Notes under the pieces: model-generated
The model's input: the letters and a program-made list of their open reading frames with translations, nothing else
Databases searched by the model: none
What the model was told of the DNA's origin: nothing
Shown here: piece by piece, positions 32,025 through 44,858 of the stretch
How positions within the stretch are numbered: the first letter of the stretch is position 1
Layout of the letters: every line of letters starts with the position of its first letter
Assembly: GCA_023374045.1 (NCBI GenBank)
Contig: CM041777.1
Coordinates: 84,624,300-84,688,299, forward strand
Reading direction: 5' to 3'
Origin: Limonium bicolor
Lineage: Eukaryota; Streptophyta; Magnoliopsida; Caryophyllales; Plumbaginaceae
DNA length: 64,000 nt
Program-made: the position numbers and the translations under genes

Positions 32025-35000
32025 TGTAACGCCCCTATTTAACAAAAATGCAGCAGAAATAAAATACTAAGGCGATTACAGATCATCGGGTTCCAAACAC
32101 CCGGCACCAAACCTCACCAATTTTTACCTAGAACAATACAAATGCTACGGTCTGAACTCGAGAAAACATAACATAAACCTCACAATAGAAAAATACGCCA
32201 ACACTCCACAAATCCTAATTCCATCCCAATCACTCATACTCTTCGTGGCCACCTGTATAACAACTCATACCTGCAAGATAAAACCAAGCAGCCCACCCCG
32301 GGAGGGGTGAGTCAGTTCCCTGGAATGGAACTGGTACAATCCTCATAACAGAAATTAAAACATAATCTTTAAACAATATAGTAACTTGGAAAGAAACTCT
32401 TAAAAACAAAACAGAGGAACAAGGCACTTCGAAATCACCAAGTCAAAGTAACAAGCAAAGAATAGAGATAGTCAACAAAAAGATAAAGTTAGTCAATTAA
32501 AACCACACCAGGAGTTAGTGAACATCCCATGCTTAAGTTAGATTAAGTTCCAGTTAAGAGTAGAAAGACCCAAGTAGTCACAAGGACTAGGAAAGAAAGG
32601 AAGAAATCCAAGAACCAACAACTCAAGAGTGGAATGAAACCAATTGGAAGAGATGGCTCCGCTGCCAATTACGTCCCTTTTGGGACAGGGGATATACAAC
32701 CCCTCGCTGTTAACTACGTCCGATAGGACAGGGGATATACAACCCCTCGCTGTTTACAATGTCCGATTGGACAGGGGATATACAGCCCCTCGCTGTTTAC
32801 CGGTGAAGATGTGCGCACATCACAACAAAGACTCAGCTCATGGTTGAACAATATCCAGAGTCAACAGAAGAATTTACCAAGATTGACATTTTTCCATATT
32901 CCCACTAGATTAATAACTGCACAAGTGCAATACCAAAACACTCAGTCCTACAGAGTGCAGAGGCGGAAACCCTCAACAGTTAATATCTAGTGAGACAACC
33001 AGATAAGAGGAACCAATGATCATGTGAGTTGTACATTCAAGGCTCAGTTAGTCACATCAAGCTGAGTTAGTCACATAAACAGTTTCCTTTGAAACCCATT
33101 CAAGCTAAGTTAGCGTTTCTCAATCATTCCATAAAGTTCGTTACCAAAAGTATCTGAGTACGAGAAATCGTACCTGGTATATGTAGAAGCAGTAACCAAA
33201 CTTGAAAATGCGAACTACTTCCACTATTCACCTATAATTAAAGTATTCCAAGCATTGATTAGTTAAGGCACTATAATGCTACGCATCTTTCATTCTTACC
33301 AGTCTACAGTTTTGGTTTACAGTTACTCTCTCCTAAGGGTCTGGCTAGATCCCGTAATTAAATCTTTAATGCACATTTTAACTTGTTCCATTTACCCACT
33401 CCTGAATATAGGTTTAGCTTATTTAAACTCTTTAGCTACGCTTGGCTAACTTATTTTAACACCTATTTAAGGTTTAGGATATGTATTTCCCCCTAATAGT
33501 CCACCTAGATGTCACATTAACAATTAATATTTTTAATTGCCACGTATGAGTTAGGTTTATCCTAATTTTTCCCTCTTATTATGTTTCCCATAAGGTATGT
33601 TACTTCTTTTATTTACTTCTAATGTATTTATATATACACTTATATTTTCCTTAGGATTTATCCAAAACATTCTTTAAGAAATTCTTATTGTATTTAATTA
33701 TATTTAATATCTTTTAGACATAACCACAACTGATATATGGTTTATAAAATAAAGTATTTTTCCTAGTTTTAATTAAGCATATTAACCTCCATAAAATGTA
33801 GTTTAGTTTAATTCCTTGATTCAACATAAGTTTCTATTCTATTTCTCTCATATAAGAATATATATATACGTAACAATTTTTACTTCACTTAAAGTTAATA
33901 CCCAAAATATTTATCAACATTCTGCTATTAGATGTTAACTTAGTCTTCTCATATTTTTCCCAACCTAAAAAGTTTATTAACAGACTATACTTTAATTTTT
34001 GTTACATTAAAAACCTTATATTATAAGATAACTTATGAAAAACCTTAGCATTACAATTTTTAAACCTATTTCCCCTTGTCCAAAAATTCCCAAATTAAGT
34101 ATATAGTAACTACAACATTTTAGACATATTATAAAATTTTTATTTCATAAAAATATCTTTTTAAATTATCCAAATAATTCCATAATACTCGTAACTTGCA
34201 AAAATCATAACTTACGTTTAATAACTCAAAACCAATATTACTTTACATCAAAATAAACTAGATTTTATAAGGAATCTATGGTTAAAATTTCAAGTCAAAA
34301 TACATTCGGGAAGACCATTAAATAAATATAGCAAGTTAGGACTTTATTCTGGAAAACATATTAAATTATTATAACTTAAACCCCCACGATCTAATCTCGG
34401 CCGTCCATTTCTATTAACCTCAATCGGACGGCCTACAGCTCGCGAGTTCTTCAGAAATTCCCAATTCGCACCCGAGTACTAATCCGACGATATCTCACAA
34501 TCTACAGAACGAAATTCGATGATTCTTGTTCCTATCGATTCGAAATTAAATTCCGGTTCTAATGGTACCGATTTCCTCAATTATCATGCAGAATTGAAGA
34601 TTTTCGAATCTGGGTTCGAAGTTAGGGTTTATATTTCGGTTTCGATTCGAATTAGACAAATTCCCCTATTGTAATCCGTAATAGACTAAATTGGCATGTG
34701 GGTTTGACCGATAATGAAGTTACGATTGGCAACAACGGAGCAATTTGATCAGAAACTCACCGGAATTGCATTAACGGGGAGAATCAAATCGGAAATTCTG
34801 GAAACTTGTTATTTTATGTGCAGTTCGGGTATGCCACTTCTCGAATCAACTCGCGCCAACTGAGAGGGATTTGATTCATGAAACCTATCACAATCCAAAC
34901 TAGACATGTAACTCTAGACGTTAGTGGAAGAATCATTGAATTTGATGAACTAGGGAGAAAGTTACAGATCTCACAAGATCTGTGTTTACCTAGTCGGTTT

Positions 35001-35742
35001 CAGAATAAACTGGGCAGAAAAACCACCGTGATCGAGTAGGCAACTTTAGACAGCTTTATCTCCCAAACCAGTGTGAATCATCCTTGGCCATTAACATGAA
35101 AGTTGTAGAGGGATTAGAGATCTTCAAAACAAGCTGAAGAACACGAAATTTGGCTGAGAAACGAAGAAGTTATGGCGAGACGAAGTTTACCTGATTCTAG
35201 GAAAAACTGGAATTCTGGGTTACGAATTCGCAAGGAGGCAACTTTGAATCAACTTTCCGGTCATTGTAGAAGGAGTTAGATGGTGTGTGAGTAATGGTTG
35301 AAAAGAGGAAAGATAGGAGAATCGAATGAAACAAACGGCATACCAAATGGTGGAGTAGAGAAAAAGATTTAGGTGTCTAAAGATCGACCCCTGACATGCC
35401 AAAACCGAAGGAAATCACAGTCAATGTTCTACTAGTAAATATCGCCAATTCCCACTCCTTTTCCGTCTTGTCCTGCACCTCCCTTAATCTCCTTTGAAAA
35501 CCCTAACCGACAAAAAATGAAGAAACCACAGCCCACTACCTGCGAAACAAGTGACGCCGGTAGCTGTTGTTCTTTGATTTCTTCTATAGAGGTAACATAT
35601 CTTCTACCATCACACATTATACCAAGTTTCAATAATTTCGTTCAATAAAACCTTTACCACGTATACATTTTGTGAAAAGTTTGTCATTGGCTTATCCATA
35701 TTGAAATTTGTAGGTGTCCAAATTCTCTACGTGTAGGGACAA
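32025..35742 (-). mobile_element. LTR-like element with TGTAACGCCCC end
   Basis: Begins TGTAACGCCCC at 32025, with GCAGCAGAAA 26 bp in and, ~280 bp in, a block equivalent to the GGGG...TCAGC...GCTGG segment of the elements at 4567, 50778 and 62934. The right end near 35742 (GTAGGGACAA) is supported by TCCCT at 32021-32025 and 35743-35747. No protein domain is found, so a solo LTR in minus orientation is likely. Boundaries are tentative. Confidence 0.45.
32655..32800. repeat. ~49-bp tandem repeat, three units
   Basis: Three successive units of ACGTCC(C/G)...GGACAGGGGATATACA followed by (A/G)CCCCTCGCTGTT, starting near 32669, 32715 and 32759. Each unit can pair GGGG with CCCC. It is internal to the LTR-like element. 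Confidence 0.8.
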
Positions 35743-35747
35743 TCCCT

Positions 35748-36729
35748 CCACCACCAACATATCTCCTATTATCTCTCAGCTTGCTGGGTAAAATCAATCT
35801 CTATAAAGCTTATTGGTACCTTAAAAATCAAGTATTAGCAAGATTAATTATACCGACTGATTTTATTTGATTAAGTTTTAGTAAATACTACCACTTTGTT
35901 GTGTTTCTCTACAATGTGTGGGTTGTTAATTCCATTTTATTTAAATTCCCAATGTTGCCCATCATCAAAACAGATTTTAGTAGAAACCAAATTCTGTACT
36001 ACTATCAATTCATATGTATATATATTACCAACTAAGAATCAAATTCAAGTGTACGAAGGGGTATGGATGTAATCATGACTAATAAATATAATATATTGTT
36101 GGGTCTTGCTGTGTTTGGTTGAGAAGGTTGGGGGTTTAGTTTCCGAACATTATTCTACATATTGTTTGGCAATAATACTTTTGGTATGCATAAGTTATTG
36201 GTTTTTCAATGTATACACAAAAGTATAAACTGACCTTGTTGTTAAGCGTGTGATGTTTTTTTATTAGTGTTATTGGTTTTTAAATGTATACAAGTATGGA
36301 TTGGGCTTTTTGTTAGGTGTGTAATGTTTTTTCTTATTAATGTTATTGGTTTTTCAATGTTTGAATCAAAGTATTAACTGTCCTTGTTTGTTAAGTGTGT
36401 GATATTTTTTTATTATGTATTTTCAGCTATATATATTCTACAACATTAAATCAACCGGTGTTCCGCACAAAAGCTAGAAGGAAGTTTTTAGAGTCGTTCC
36501 TTATTCTACTGCATAAATATGGTACTACTTACTGAACATATTTTAACTTATGTGGCTGGTACTTATTTCTAGTAATGCTAGTTTTATCTGATGCTTCTGG
36601 CAGGTATCACTTACTGCATGCCAGCCATGTGTTGTTATACTTTATTATGAAATTTGCTTGAGACTCATTTGATTATGTTATGTTACCTTGTGTTATGATT
36701 GAACTATATAACTAATTTATTACGATGAA
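35748..36729. repeat. Spacer with three ~85-bp AT-rich tandem units
   Basis: Units around 36185-36415 share GTTATTGGTTTTTNAATGT followed by TGTTAAG(C/T)GTGTGATGTTTTTTTATTA. The rest of this spacer shows no coding sequence I can support. Confidence 0.6.
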
Positions 36730-36744
36730 TTAATATGTTTTTGT

Positions 36745-37213
36745 AGCTGGAAAATGCCATGGTTAAAAAAGATTACATGTCCAGAACCAGATGTTCAACA
36801 ATGAGGCTCCATCAAGTCATTTTTAGCCTTAGATCTGATCTCATACGTGAAAGAAAGTGGAAACCTTTAGAAACGGCAGGTTTTGGTAGTGTACCTTTAA
36901 ATGTCCAAAAATGGTTCTACTACAACTTTGATTAGACATCATCAACTGTATTGCTCCCTAATGGTACTAAAATAACGGTGAGTAAGGAGGATGTCAACCG
37001 GGTTTATGGTATTCCCCTTGGGGTTATATTTTGCTAGAGGAGTTATGCTCTAAATTAGAAGTTCAATAATTCTTTAATAAATTAGGTTTTGAAAAAAAAA
37101 AGTTTTCTTCTGTAAGGCTAAAATATTTGCATGATGCTATTGAAAAGGACTGCAACGATGTTCAGAAATATGTAAGGTTGTTCATGTTTGTGGAGGGTGA
37201 TTTTTCGGTATGA
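36745..37213 (+). pseudogene. Fragment of a plant Ulp1/PMD-type transposon protein
   Basis: Plus-strand translation gives RCSTMRLHQVIFSLRSDL, ETAGFGSVPLNVQKWF and LPNGTKITVSKEDVNRVYGI, then PLG. This arrangement (RCS...GFG...ITVxxEDVxxVxGLP) is the N-terminal domain of plant transposon-derived proteins that often end in an Ulp1 SUMO-protease domain. After an indel, SVRLKYLHDAIEKDCNDVQ and YVRLFMFVEGDFSV follow to a stop near 37211. A stop within the first block (after NFD) and frameshifts show it is dead. No protease domain is seen downstream. Confidence 0.55.
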
Positions 37214-37947
37214 GGGGGGGTCTATCTAAATATGGTCTGACTGAAAAGTCGAGATCCTAGAAAAATGTCATTCTGTGGAGGGTGAAAACCCGTTATTCTG
37301 GAATCCCTCAAATACCTACTAAATTGTCCGTCTTTCCCAGAAAGCATAAAGAGGAGTGCAAGTGTGCACTACACCCACTCTCAATGGGCTTCACGCGGAC
37401 TTATGCCCTAAGGGCGGAAATTGACTAGAGTCGCCACCTAGTTTGACCTAAGACTATGAAGGGAGGAGAAGGGGTCTAAGAACCGTTAGTTGACTCTGAA
37501 ATTGTTGCCTATGGATAGGACTTATCTGATCAAGCCAGAGATTCTATGGTGGGTTCACACTGGGTTACACCCCTTAGAAGTGGCGACGACCACGACTTCG
37601 GATTGGTGCCCAAGGAAACCTCGGTCTCCAATTGTCGGGATTGTCTTCTTTCAAAACCTTATTAGAGAGATTCATTTAAAAGCTAAGGATAGGATTAGGA
37701 CAGGAGGGGAGAAAACGAGTGGATGAGGCGAGCTTTTCTGCCGAGCTAGCGCCAAATGAAAGAGTTGGTGAAATCGGATGAGTATAGAATGAAGATCGGA
37801 GAAAAGTCTGAGGTTGAGTGAATGAACAAGACTTAGAGTCTAATGATTTGAAGTTTGTGGGAGCCGAAGAAGGTTTACGTGTTTTGAGAGATATGAAGAA
37901 TACCTTGGATTGAGAAAAGGGGTTTTTGATTGGAATGGGGTCGCACC

Positions 37948-38010
37948 CTAGATGGGCTGCCTACGTACTCAACTCCTTGTTGAGATCAGACCTTACGTAG
38001 TTCAGGGTAT
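37948..38010 (+). repeat. 65-bp motif, copy 1 (GCTGCCTACGTACTCAA)
   Basis: Matches 45718-45784 closely: GTCGCACCCTNGNNGGGCTG, then CCTACGTACTCAA, TTGAGATCAGACCT and ACGTAGTTC. Internal inverted bases (CTCAA...TTGAG; CTACGTA) allow a hairpin. Confidence 0.75.
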
Positions 38011-38284
38011 TGGGGGTTTTGGAAGTTTTGATGTTGGTGGGGTTTGAAAATATTTGAGGTGTTTGAGATTTAGAAGGGTTTAGAGTTTTGAGAAGTTCCG
38101 GGTTTGGGATGCTAGTCTGTGAGACGCTCAGTCTGTGAGACGTTTAAAATCTCAAGATGTCGAAGTCTGTGAGACGCTTGGGTCTATGAGACGCTTGGGT
38201 CTGTAAGATGGTCAGGTCTGTGAGACATTCGAATCATTGGAATGACAAAGTCTATGAGACGCTCGGGTCTATGAGACATTTAGA

Positions 38285-38665
38285 GTGTGGGAGAAACTGG
38301 AATAGAATTGAAATTGAGTTGAAATCAAAGTTGAGTCGGGTTGAATGAATATTGATTGAACGGGAATTGAAATGAATTTGAATTTGAATGAGTTTGGAAT
38401 TGGAATTGGAATTGGAACTGGAATTGGAATTGGAATTGAAATTGAAATTGAAATTGAACTGAATTTGCACTGAGATGAATTTGTGTTGAAGTTGAATTGG
38501 AATTGGAATTGAAATGAATTTGAATCAATTTTTGGACTTATTTTGAATTGAAAAATGAATTGAGGTTGAATTGAAATGAATCGGATTGAATTGAATTAGG
38601 CGTGAATTGAAATGAATCAGGCTTGAATTGAATTGGAGTCAGGTTTGAATTGCATTGAGGTTCAG
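38285..38665. repeat. GGAATTGAAATTG hexamer-like low-complexity repeat
   Basis: Long runs of GGAATT and GAAATT hexamers with occasional AATGAATTTG variants. Apparent Asn/Phe- and Ser/Asn-rich reading frames on the minus strand are by-products of the six-base periodicity. Confidence 0.85.
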
Positions 38666-38960
38666 ATTGGGTCAAAGTCAGGTCAAGGTCAAAGATCGGT
38701 CAAAGGTCAACATCCAGATTTTGTCAAAGCTAGACCAGGTCAAAGCTAGGTCAAGATCAAAGTTTGGTTGGTCAAAGTTAGGATTAGGTTGAAATTTGGA
38801 TGGTCAAAGTTGGACCGAGTCAAGGTTAAGACAAGGTCAAAGTTTGATCAAGGTCAACATTCAGGTTGGTCAAAGCTAGACCAGGTGAAAGCTAGGTCAA
38901 GGTCAAAGTTTGGATTGGTCAAAGTTTGGATTGGGTCAAGGTTTGGGCTTTTGGGCTGAA
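38655..38960. repeat. GGTCAAAG low-complexity repeat
   Basis: Dozens of GGTCAA(A/G)G(T/C) variants, grouped into longer ~55-bp units containing GGTCAAAGCTAGACCAGG. It is followed by TTTGGGCTGAATGGGCCTTG twice (38947-39000). Confidence 0.8.
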
Positions 38961-39005
38961 TGGGCCTTGTTTAGGCTTTTGGGCTGAATGGGCCTTGTTT
39001 GGGCT

Positions 39006-39727
39006 TGAAATGGATTTGGGTCAGATTGGGCTTAGGCCCAAAATGGGTTTGGGATTTATATTTACAAAATGATGATGGAAAATGAGAGACAATTTTGAAT
39101 TCGAGGATGGATGAGAAAGTGAAATGTTAGTGAGAGATTTCGAATCAAGAAGATCTAGTGGCCTAAAGCCGGAATGAGAATATTAATCTATATACTTTTA
39201 TATATATATACATATTTTTAGGTGTGTGTCTTAGGGTTTAGGGGTGTCACCACCACGAGATTGGTCAATGACCAGTCAGACCAGGGGGGACCCCTCTATC
39301 CTAGTGGCTTGAACCTAAAGACATAGTAACTAAGGCTTAGATAATAAAGTATGTACAAGGGGAATGAATCACAAAGCGACAAAGCAAATACCTCACATAG
39401 GATACAATCATTGGAGAAGCAAAATGAAGTGTAAACATTATGTACACAAATTTTGTGATTGAACACTAGCGAAAATCCTACAAGATTTCAAATTAATTTC
39501 CAAACTCTAATCAATATGTAGAAAGGGGTAAGATAAGCGCTAGGACAACATAATCCAAAACCAGCAAGAGATAACATTCTAAAATTGTTCACATGCAGAG
39601 AATGAATTACGAAAATGAATAAATCCTAAGACTACAATCAAAAGTAAGAACAATAAATGAATTACAGATTAATACAAACATAGATAAAAATCTTAAATAG
39701 AGAGCTGCTATGGGGGGTCGCATCGAC
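39006..39727 (+). repeat. Direct repeat A (possible LTR), left copy
   Basis: From TGAAATGGATTTGGGTCAG to GGGGGGTCGCATCGAC, nearly identical to 50067-50777, with small indels such as ACACTAGCG versus ACAGCG. The left copy continues into GCCGCCTCAC; the right copy is cut there by the gypsy LTR. A TG start suggests an LTR, but no primer site or PPT is seen, so a segmental duplication is possible. Confidence 0.8.
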
Positions 39728-42700
39728 GCCGCCTCACTTGAGCTGATAGGATCAGCAAGAAGTGCACCAACCGTTACATGTGTTTAAAGTCGGAGACCCC
39801 AGTAGTCCAAGCCAAGATCCCGTTCCTTAGTCTTAGAGTAGTTTCCCATTTCACGAGCATTATGTACATGTCAAAAACACAACCAAAAGAGGCAAACTGC
39901 ATTAGTCAAAGAACGGAAGAGGGTTGGGATGTGTACAATGGGATCATACGGCCCCTCTCAATGGGAAGAAAGGGGGCAATTTAATCATCTCCCACACCCC
40001 AACCGAGAACATAGAAAAGAGTTTCAAGCTGCCAACAAATGCTAAGGATTGTAAGATAAGTCAAGCATCGGGGTTGCTACTCAAATTAATTCATCGTCTT
40101 AGATTATGACTCAAACCGAAGTGTAGTATCAAAGAGGTGAAGTCGTGAGTCATGTGGGATCATACCTAGAAGGGTTTATATCATTTCCCTCTAAGATGGA
40201 AAATTAACGAGGAGCTTCCAGCCAATGAGTGATTTATGTACAATTATAGTATATGGCAACTATCACTCAATTCATGTTTATATCTAAGCGCAAAAGGACA
40301 AGTACATGCTAGTTTCAACTTACTTTCCAAACCATATCAATGCGCAAGGGACAATTTAATATCAAAGGCGATTGAATCATAATAAAAGTTGAAAGAGAGA
40401 ATTTCCAAACCCTATGAAGGGGTATCAAGCCCCAAGCGCATCAGTACGGTCGATTTATGTGATCCAATGTCAAACTCCAAGTCAAGTAACCGCATCCCAT
40501 GTCAAGCAAGTGCAGCCTTGTTCAATTGAATATATGTACCTCCATCAAAACAAGATATCAAGTTGTAAGTAGCGAATGAAATTAGGCAAATCGTGCGGGG
40601 ACTGAATGAACACCAATACCCAACCACCGGGTTGCTCCAATAGGCCCATAACCGATTTGGGTACAAGGCCCAAAAATTACCATCAGTAAGTTTACGTCAC
40701 CAGATAGGCCAACCGACAAAAGAAACAGGTACAATAATGTGCCAAAACCCACAGAAACCCAAAAGGGCTAGAAGTCCATGATTTAAATTTGATGATTCAA
40801 TCGAAGAGAACATATGGGTCCCACATCTCCAAAAAGCCGGAAAAGAAGGGGAGACCCAAATCAGTATACTGACAAATTATCGAGGCCCAACACAAAACTG
40901 AACATCAGACTAAACAAAGTCGGTTAGCCCAACAAAGAATCAGACATTACCAGGACCACATCTATACCACCAAAGAGCTGGGCAAAATTTATCGACAATC
41001 AACAGATTAAATGAAAAGAGCTGTCAAATGGAATTCCCAAACCCAAATGTGTTGCGCAAGGGGCCAATTAACAATTATAATCAAGAGAAGAATTTCCAAA
41101 CCCAATGAGGAGGTCATGAAACCAAAGGGCCCACAAACCCAATCGACAAACCACACCGTGTCTAATCCCGCTGTCAAGGAAGTGTACACCTCGGTCAAGT
41201 GAAGAGATACGGGTGATGAGCACATCGAACAAAGTAACCAACACGAATGGGTAGTAATATCACTAAAATCAGATTAAAGTTAGATTTAGAATGAACTGCA
41301 CACAAGGTAATCATTCCAAGGCTCCAAGAAGACAAACCTCGAGTCCAAATATCCCACATGAACCTGTAAATTGGACCTATACCAAATAACCAGTGAGCCG
41401 GCAGATCATATGAAACACCAAGGAAGAGGGGGCTCTAGATACTTTAAGCCAAAATCAAAACCAAATGGGTAGTTTGAAGTTCCTCTAACTCAGGCCCGAG
41501 GAGAGGAACGAAAAAGTTGAATAGCATCATGTATCCGATTCAAATGCAACCATGAACTACCTTAGACATGAATCTTCAATCTCGAATCAGTTTAGGATGG
41601 CACGGACAAAGAAAGCATCATATGAGACAAAACTCACAACAAATGTACATAGAACGAAACATGCATATGATATCGTCAGGAGTGAAATCACTCAGGATTG
41701 CAAACAGAGCAATATCAACAAAGTCTAGAACTAAAAATAGCCAAGAGTATGCATCGACAGCAGCAAGATGATATGTACCAGTGTACTGATAAAAATATGG
41801 CAACCGATCAGTGGAGTAAATGAAGGAGGAATAACTATACTCAAGCCACATCAAAATTCATGAATGGAATTAGCACGAGTATATCATCGTGCTCACAGGG
41901 AGGGCCGTCAAACCCTAGGGCCTGACGGATTTGTCGTACCAAAATCGAAGAGAATGAAGGACAGAGCATTGATGTCTCTTGTTCGCTGGTTTTGAATGCA
42001 AATCGCCGTGAGTGAAGAGATGGAAGAAGGCATAGAGCACGTGTGCCGCTCGTTCGCCAGTTGGGTTGAAGTGTTGCCGATGGTGAAGAGAAATCGAGGA
42101 GGAGGGAGCAGTTCATTCGCCAGTTTTTTTTGAAGGAGATGATTGACATGGAGAAGAATGTGGTGGTGGCTGTCGGCAACCATTGGTTACCAGAATCGAG
42201 AGAATCAGTCGCAGAGATGGGGTGAGGAGTTCGACGGCCACGAATAGAGCCATGGCGTTGTCGATGACGAAATCGCAAGGCCGGAGACGACCGTCATCGA
42301 CTCACATTGGCGGCGTCATTTTCTCTCAGAAGAAGACATGGTCTGCACGGTCGCACCTAGTCAGGGTTTTTGAAGAAGGAAGACCGGGATATAGCAGTTT
42401 CATCAAAGAAGACAAAGAGGAATGAGCGATTGAGAGAGAAAGAGTTCGATCGGGAGTAACAGAGAGCATGAGGGTGATGTCGGAGTGAGGGGGAAGGAAT
42501 ATTCATCAGGTTTTTTTTGTTCGATGGAGAGGGAGACCAAGATCGAAGAAGGAGACGGCTGCCCTCTAGTGATGCTACCGTAGGGTTTTCATTCTATGTT
42601 TCATATGAGGAGCCTGAGAACAGAAGACACCTAGGGTTTTTGTTAGGAAAGGGCTTAACTATGAGTCAAAGGAGGCCTTGGAGTGGGCTTTTTTGGTGGG

Positions 42701-43596
42701 CTGCTTTCAGATGTCCAAAATTGGATCCGGTTTGACTAACGAAGAAGAAATTCGATTAACAAAAATATTAAAATCAGCCCCTAACAGAGCTTAAACTCGA
42801 GACGAACGGTTTTGACATTTTTACACTAGCCAACTATACTATTAACCAAACTCGTCAAATTAATTGAGACAAAATAGAAAAGAGTAGCTCAGACTGAAAT
42901 AAAATCCCCAAAACACTAGTATTTAAAATGAGAACATAGATGAACCTAATGACCTTGCAACAAAATGAAATGTTTTCTTTTAAAAATACATGAAATAACA
43001 ACATGAAGACAAAAACAGATAAATAATAATAAAGGTAGTATAAATGAAATGAACATAAAATGATGAAAATAATTCTAAAACTAATCGATAAAAACATGAC
43101 AAAAGTAAATACTAATAAGTAAAATGACAATAAAATCAGATAAACAAGTAATAAAATAGCATAAAATAAAAGCTATATAAAACAAAAAAAGATTATAAAA
43201 TAATAATAAATAAACAAAGCTAAGTGGAACAAAATAAAACGGTAAAATGAGTGAATAATCCAAAAGGGAAAGGTTTGAAACCGGATTGTAGTTGGAAATT
43301 CATTTTCAAAGAATTGGGTTTTTCTGAAATGCTTTGAAAAATGATTTAAGAATTTTGTCAAAAAACGATGGTTTCATTTTGGCATGCACGTAAATGCGTT
43401 TTGAAAAGAAAGGCGACGACCCTCTTATTCTATTCACTATTTCGGAATTTACTTCATGGGGTGAGAATTTTTGGTGTCTATAGATGGCTCTCCTTGATTC
43501 AATTCTGCAAGCTCTTGTAGAATTGGAACAAGGTTGACGGGACGCCAAAAATTCTCACTACGGTTTATGATCTGTTCTTATGAATGCGGGTGCACG
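39728..43596. other. Non-coding sequence between repeats
   Basis: No domain-bearing frame is found. Two segments near 40320-40510 and 41030-41180 share phrases such as GCGCAAGGG and GAATTTCCAAACCC and may be diverged duplicates. 41880-42520 is more GC-rich, with open but unrecognised frames. 42840-43250 is a very AT-rich stretch. Confidence 0.45.
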
Positions 43597-44858
43597 GGGA
43601 CTTATGACGGGCCCCAAATTGCGGTGATTGATGGTATGAGAACTAATGACGGGCCTCAACTAGATCTTGGTGTCTAGCTCTAAGACTAATGACGGGCCTA
43701 GAATACGATCAAACAACCTATTCATGAGGACTAATGACAGGCGTCAACTAGAACTCGATGTCTAGCTCTAGGACTTATGACGGGCCTAGAATGCATCTTC
43801 GAAATGTATGAGGACTAATGACGGGCCTCAACTAGATCTCGGTGTCTAGCTCTAGGACTAATGACGGGCCTAGAATACAATCGGTATATTGGTTATGCAT
43901 GAGGACTAATGACGGGCCTCAACTAGAACTCGGTGTCTAGCTCTAGGACTTATGACGGGCCTAGAATGCATCTTCGAAATGTATGAGGACTAATGATGGG
44001 CCTCAACTAGACCTCTTGATGTCTAGCTCTAGGACTAATGACGGGCCTAGAATACAATCGGTATATTGGTTATGCATGAGGACTAATGACGGGCCTCAAC
44101 TAGAACTCGGTGTCTAGCTCTAGGACTTATGACGGGCCTAGAATGCATCTTCGAAATGTATGAGGACTAATGACGGGCCTCAACTAGACCTCTTGATGTC
44201 TAGCTCTAGGACTAATGACGGGCCTAGAATATAATCCGAATATTGGTTATGCATGAGGACTGATGACTGGCCTCAACTAGACCTCTTGATGTCTAGCTCT
44301 AGGACTAATGACGAGCCTAGAATACAATCAGTATATTGGTTATGCATGAGGACTAATGACAGGCCTCAACTAGAACTCGGTGTCTAGCTCTAGGACTTAT
44401 GACGGGCCTAGAATGCATCTTCGAAATGTATGAGGACTAATGACGGGCCTCAACTAGACCTCTTGATGTCTAGCTCTAGGACTAATGACGGGCCTAGAAT
44501 ACAATCGGTATATTGGTTATGCATGAGGACTAATGACGGGCCTCAACTAGAACTCGGTGTCTAGCTCTAGGACTTATGATGGGCCTAGAATGCATCTTCG
44601 AAATGTATGAGGACTAATGACGGGCCTCAACTAGACCTCTTGATGTCTAGCTCTAGGACTAATGACGGGCCTAGAATACAATCGGTATATTGGTTATGCA
44701 TGAGGACTGATGACGGGCCTCAACTAGACCTCTTGATGTCTAGCTCTAGGACTTATGACGGGCCTAGAATGCAACTGAAAGTACGAGGACTTATGACGGG
44801 CCTCAACTAGACCTCTTGACATCTAGCTATAGGACTAATGACGGGCCTATAATACTTT
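43597..44858. repeat. Satellite-like array with ~176-bp higher-order unit
   Basis: About 28 sites of GACT(A/T)ATGACGGGCC, alternately followed by TCAACTAGA and TAGAAT. Two alternating forms, one with GCATCTTCGAAATGTAT (~84 bp) and one with ACAATCGGTATATTGGTTAT (~92 bp), make a 176-bp higher-order unit. The GCATCTTCGAAATGTAT marker recurs at 43793, 43969, 44145, 44414 and 44590. The 269-bp gap equals one higher-order unit plus one monomer. No frame is conserved. Confidence 0.9.

Noticed and set aside
38252..38528. Asn/Ser/Phe-rich minus-strand frames
   Set aside because: They are products of GGAATT/GAAATT hexamer repeats.
41930..42130. Possible relationship to the CACTA interior (shared phrases like GTTCGCCAGTT and GTGAGTGAAG)
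   Set aside because: The shared phrases are short and the CACTA ends and hairpins are absent; too weak to call.
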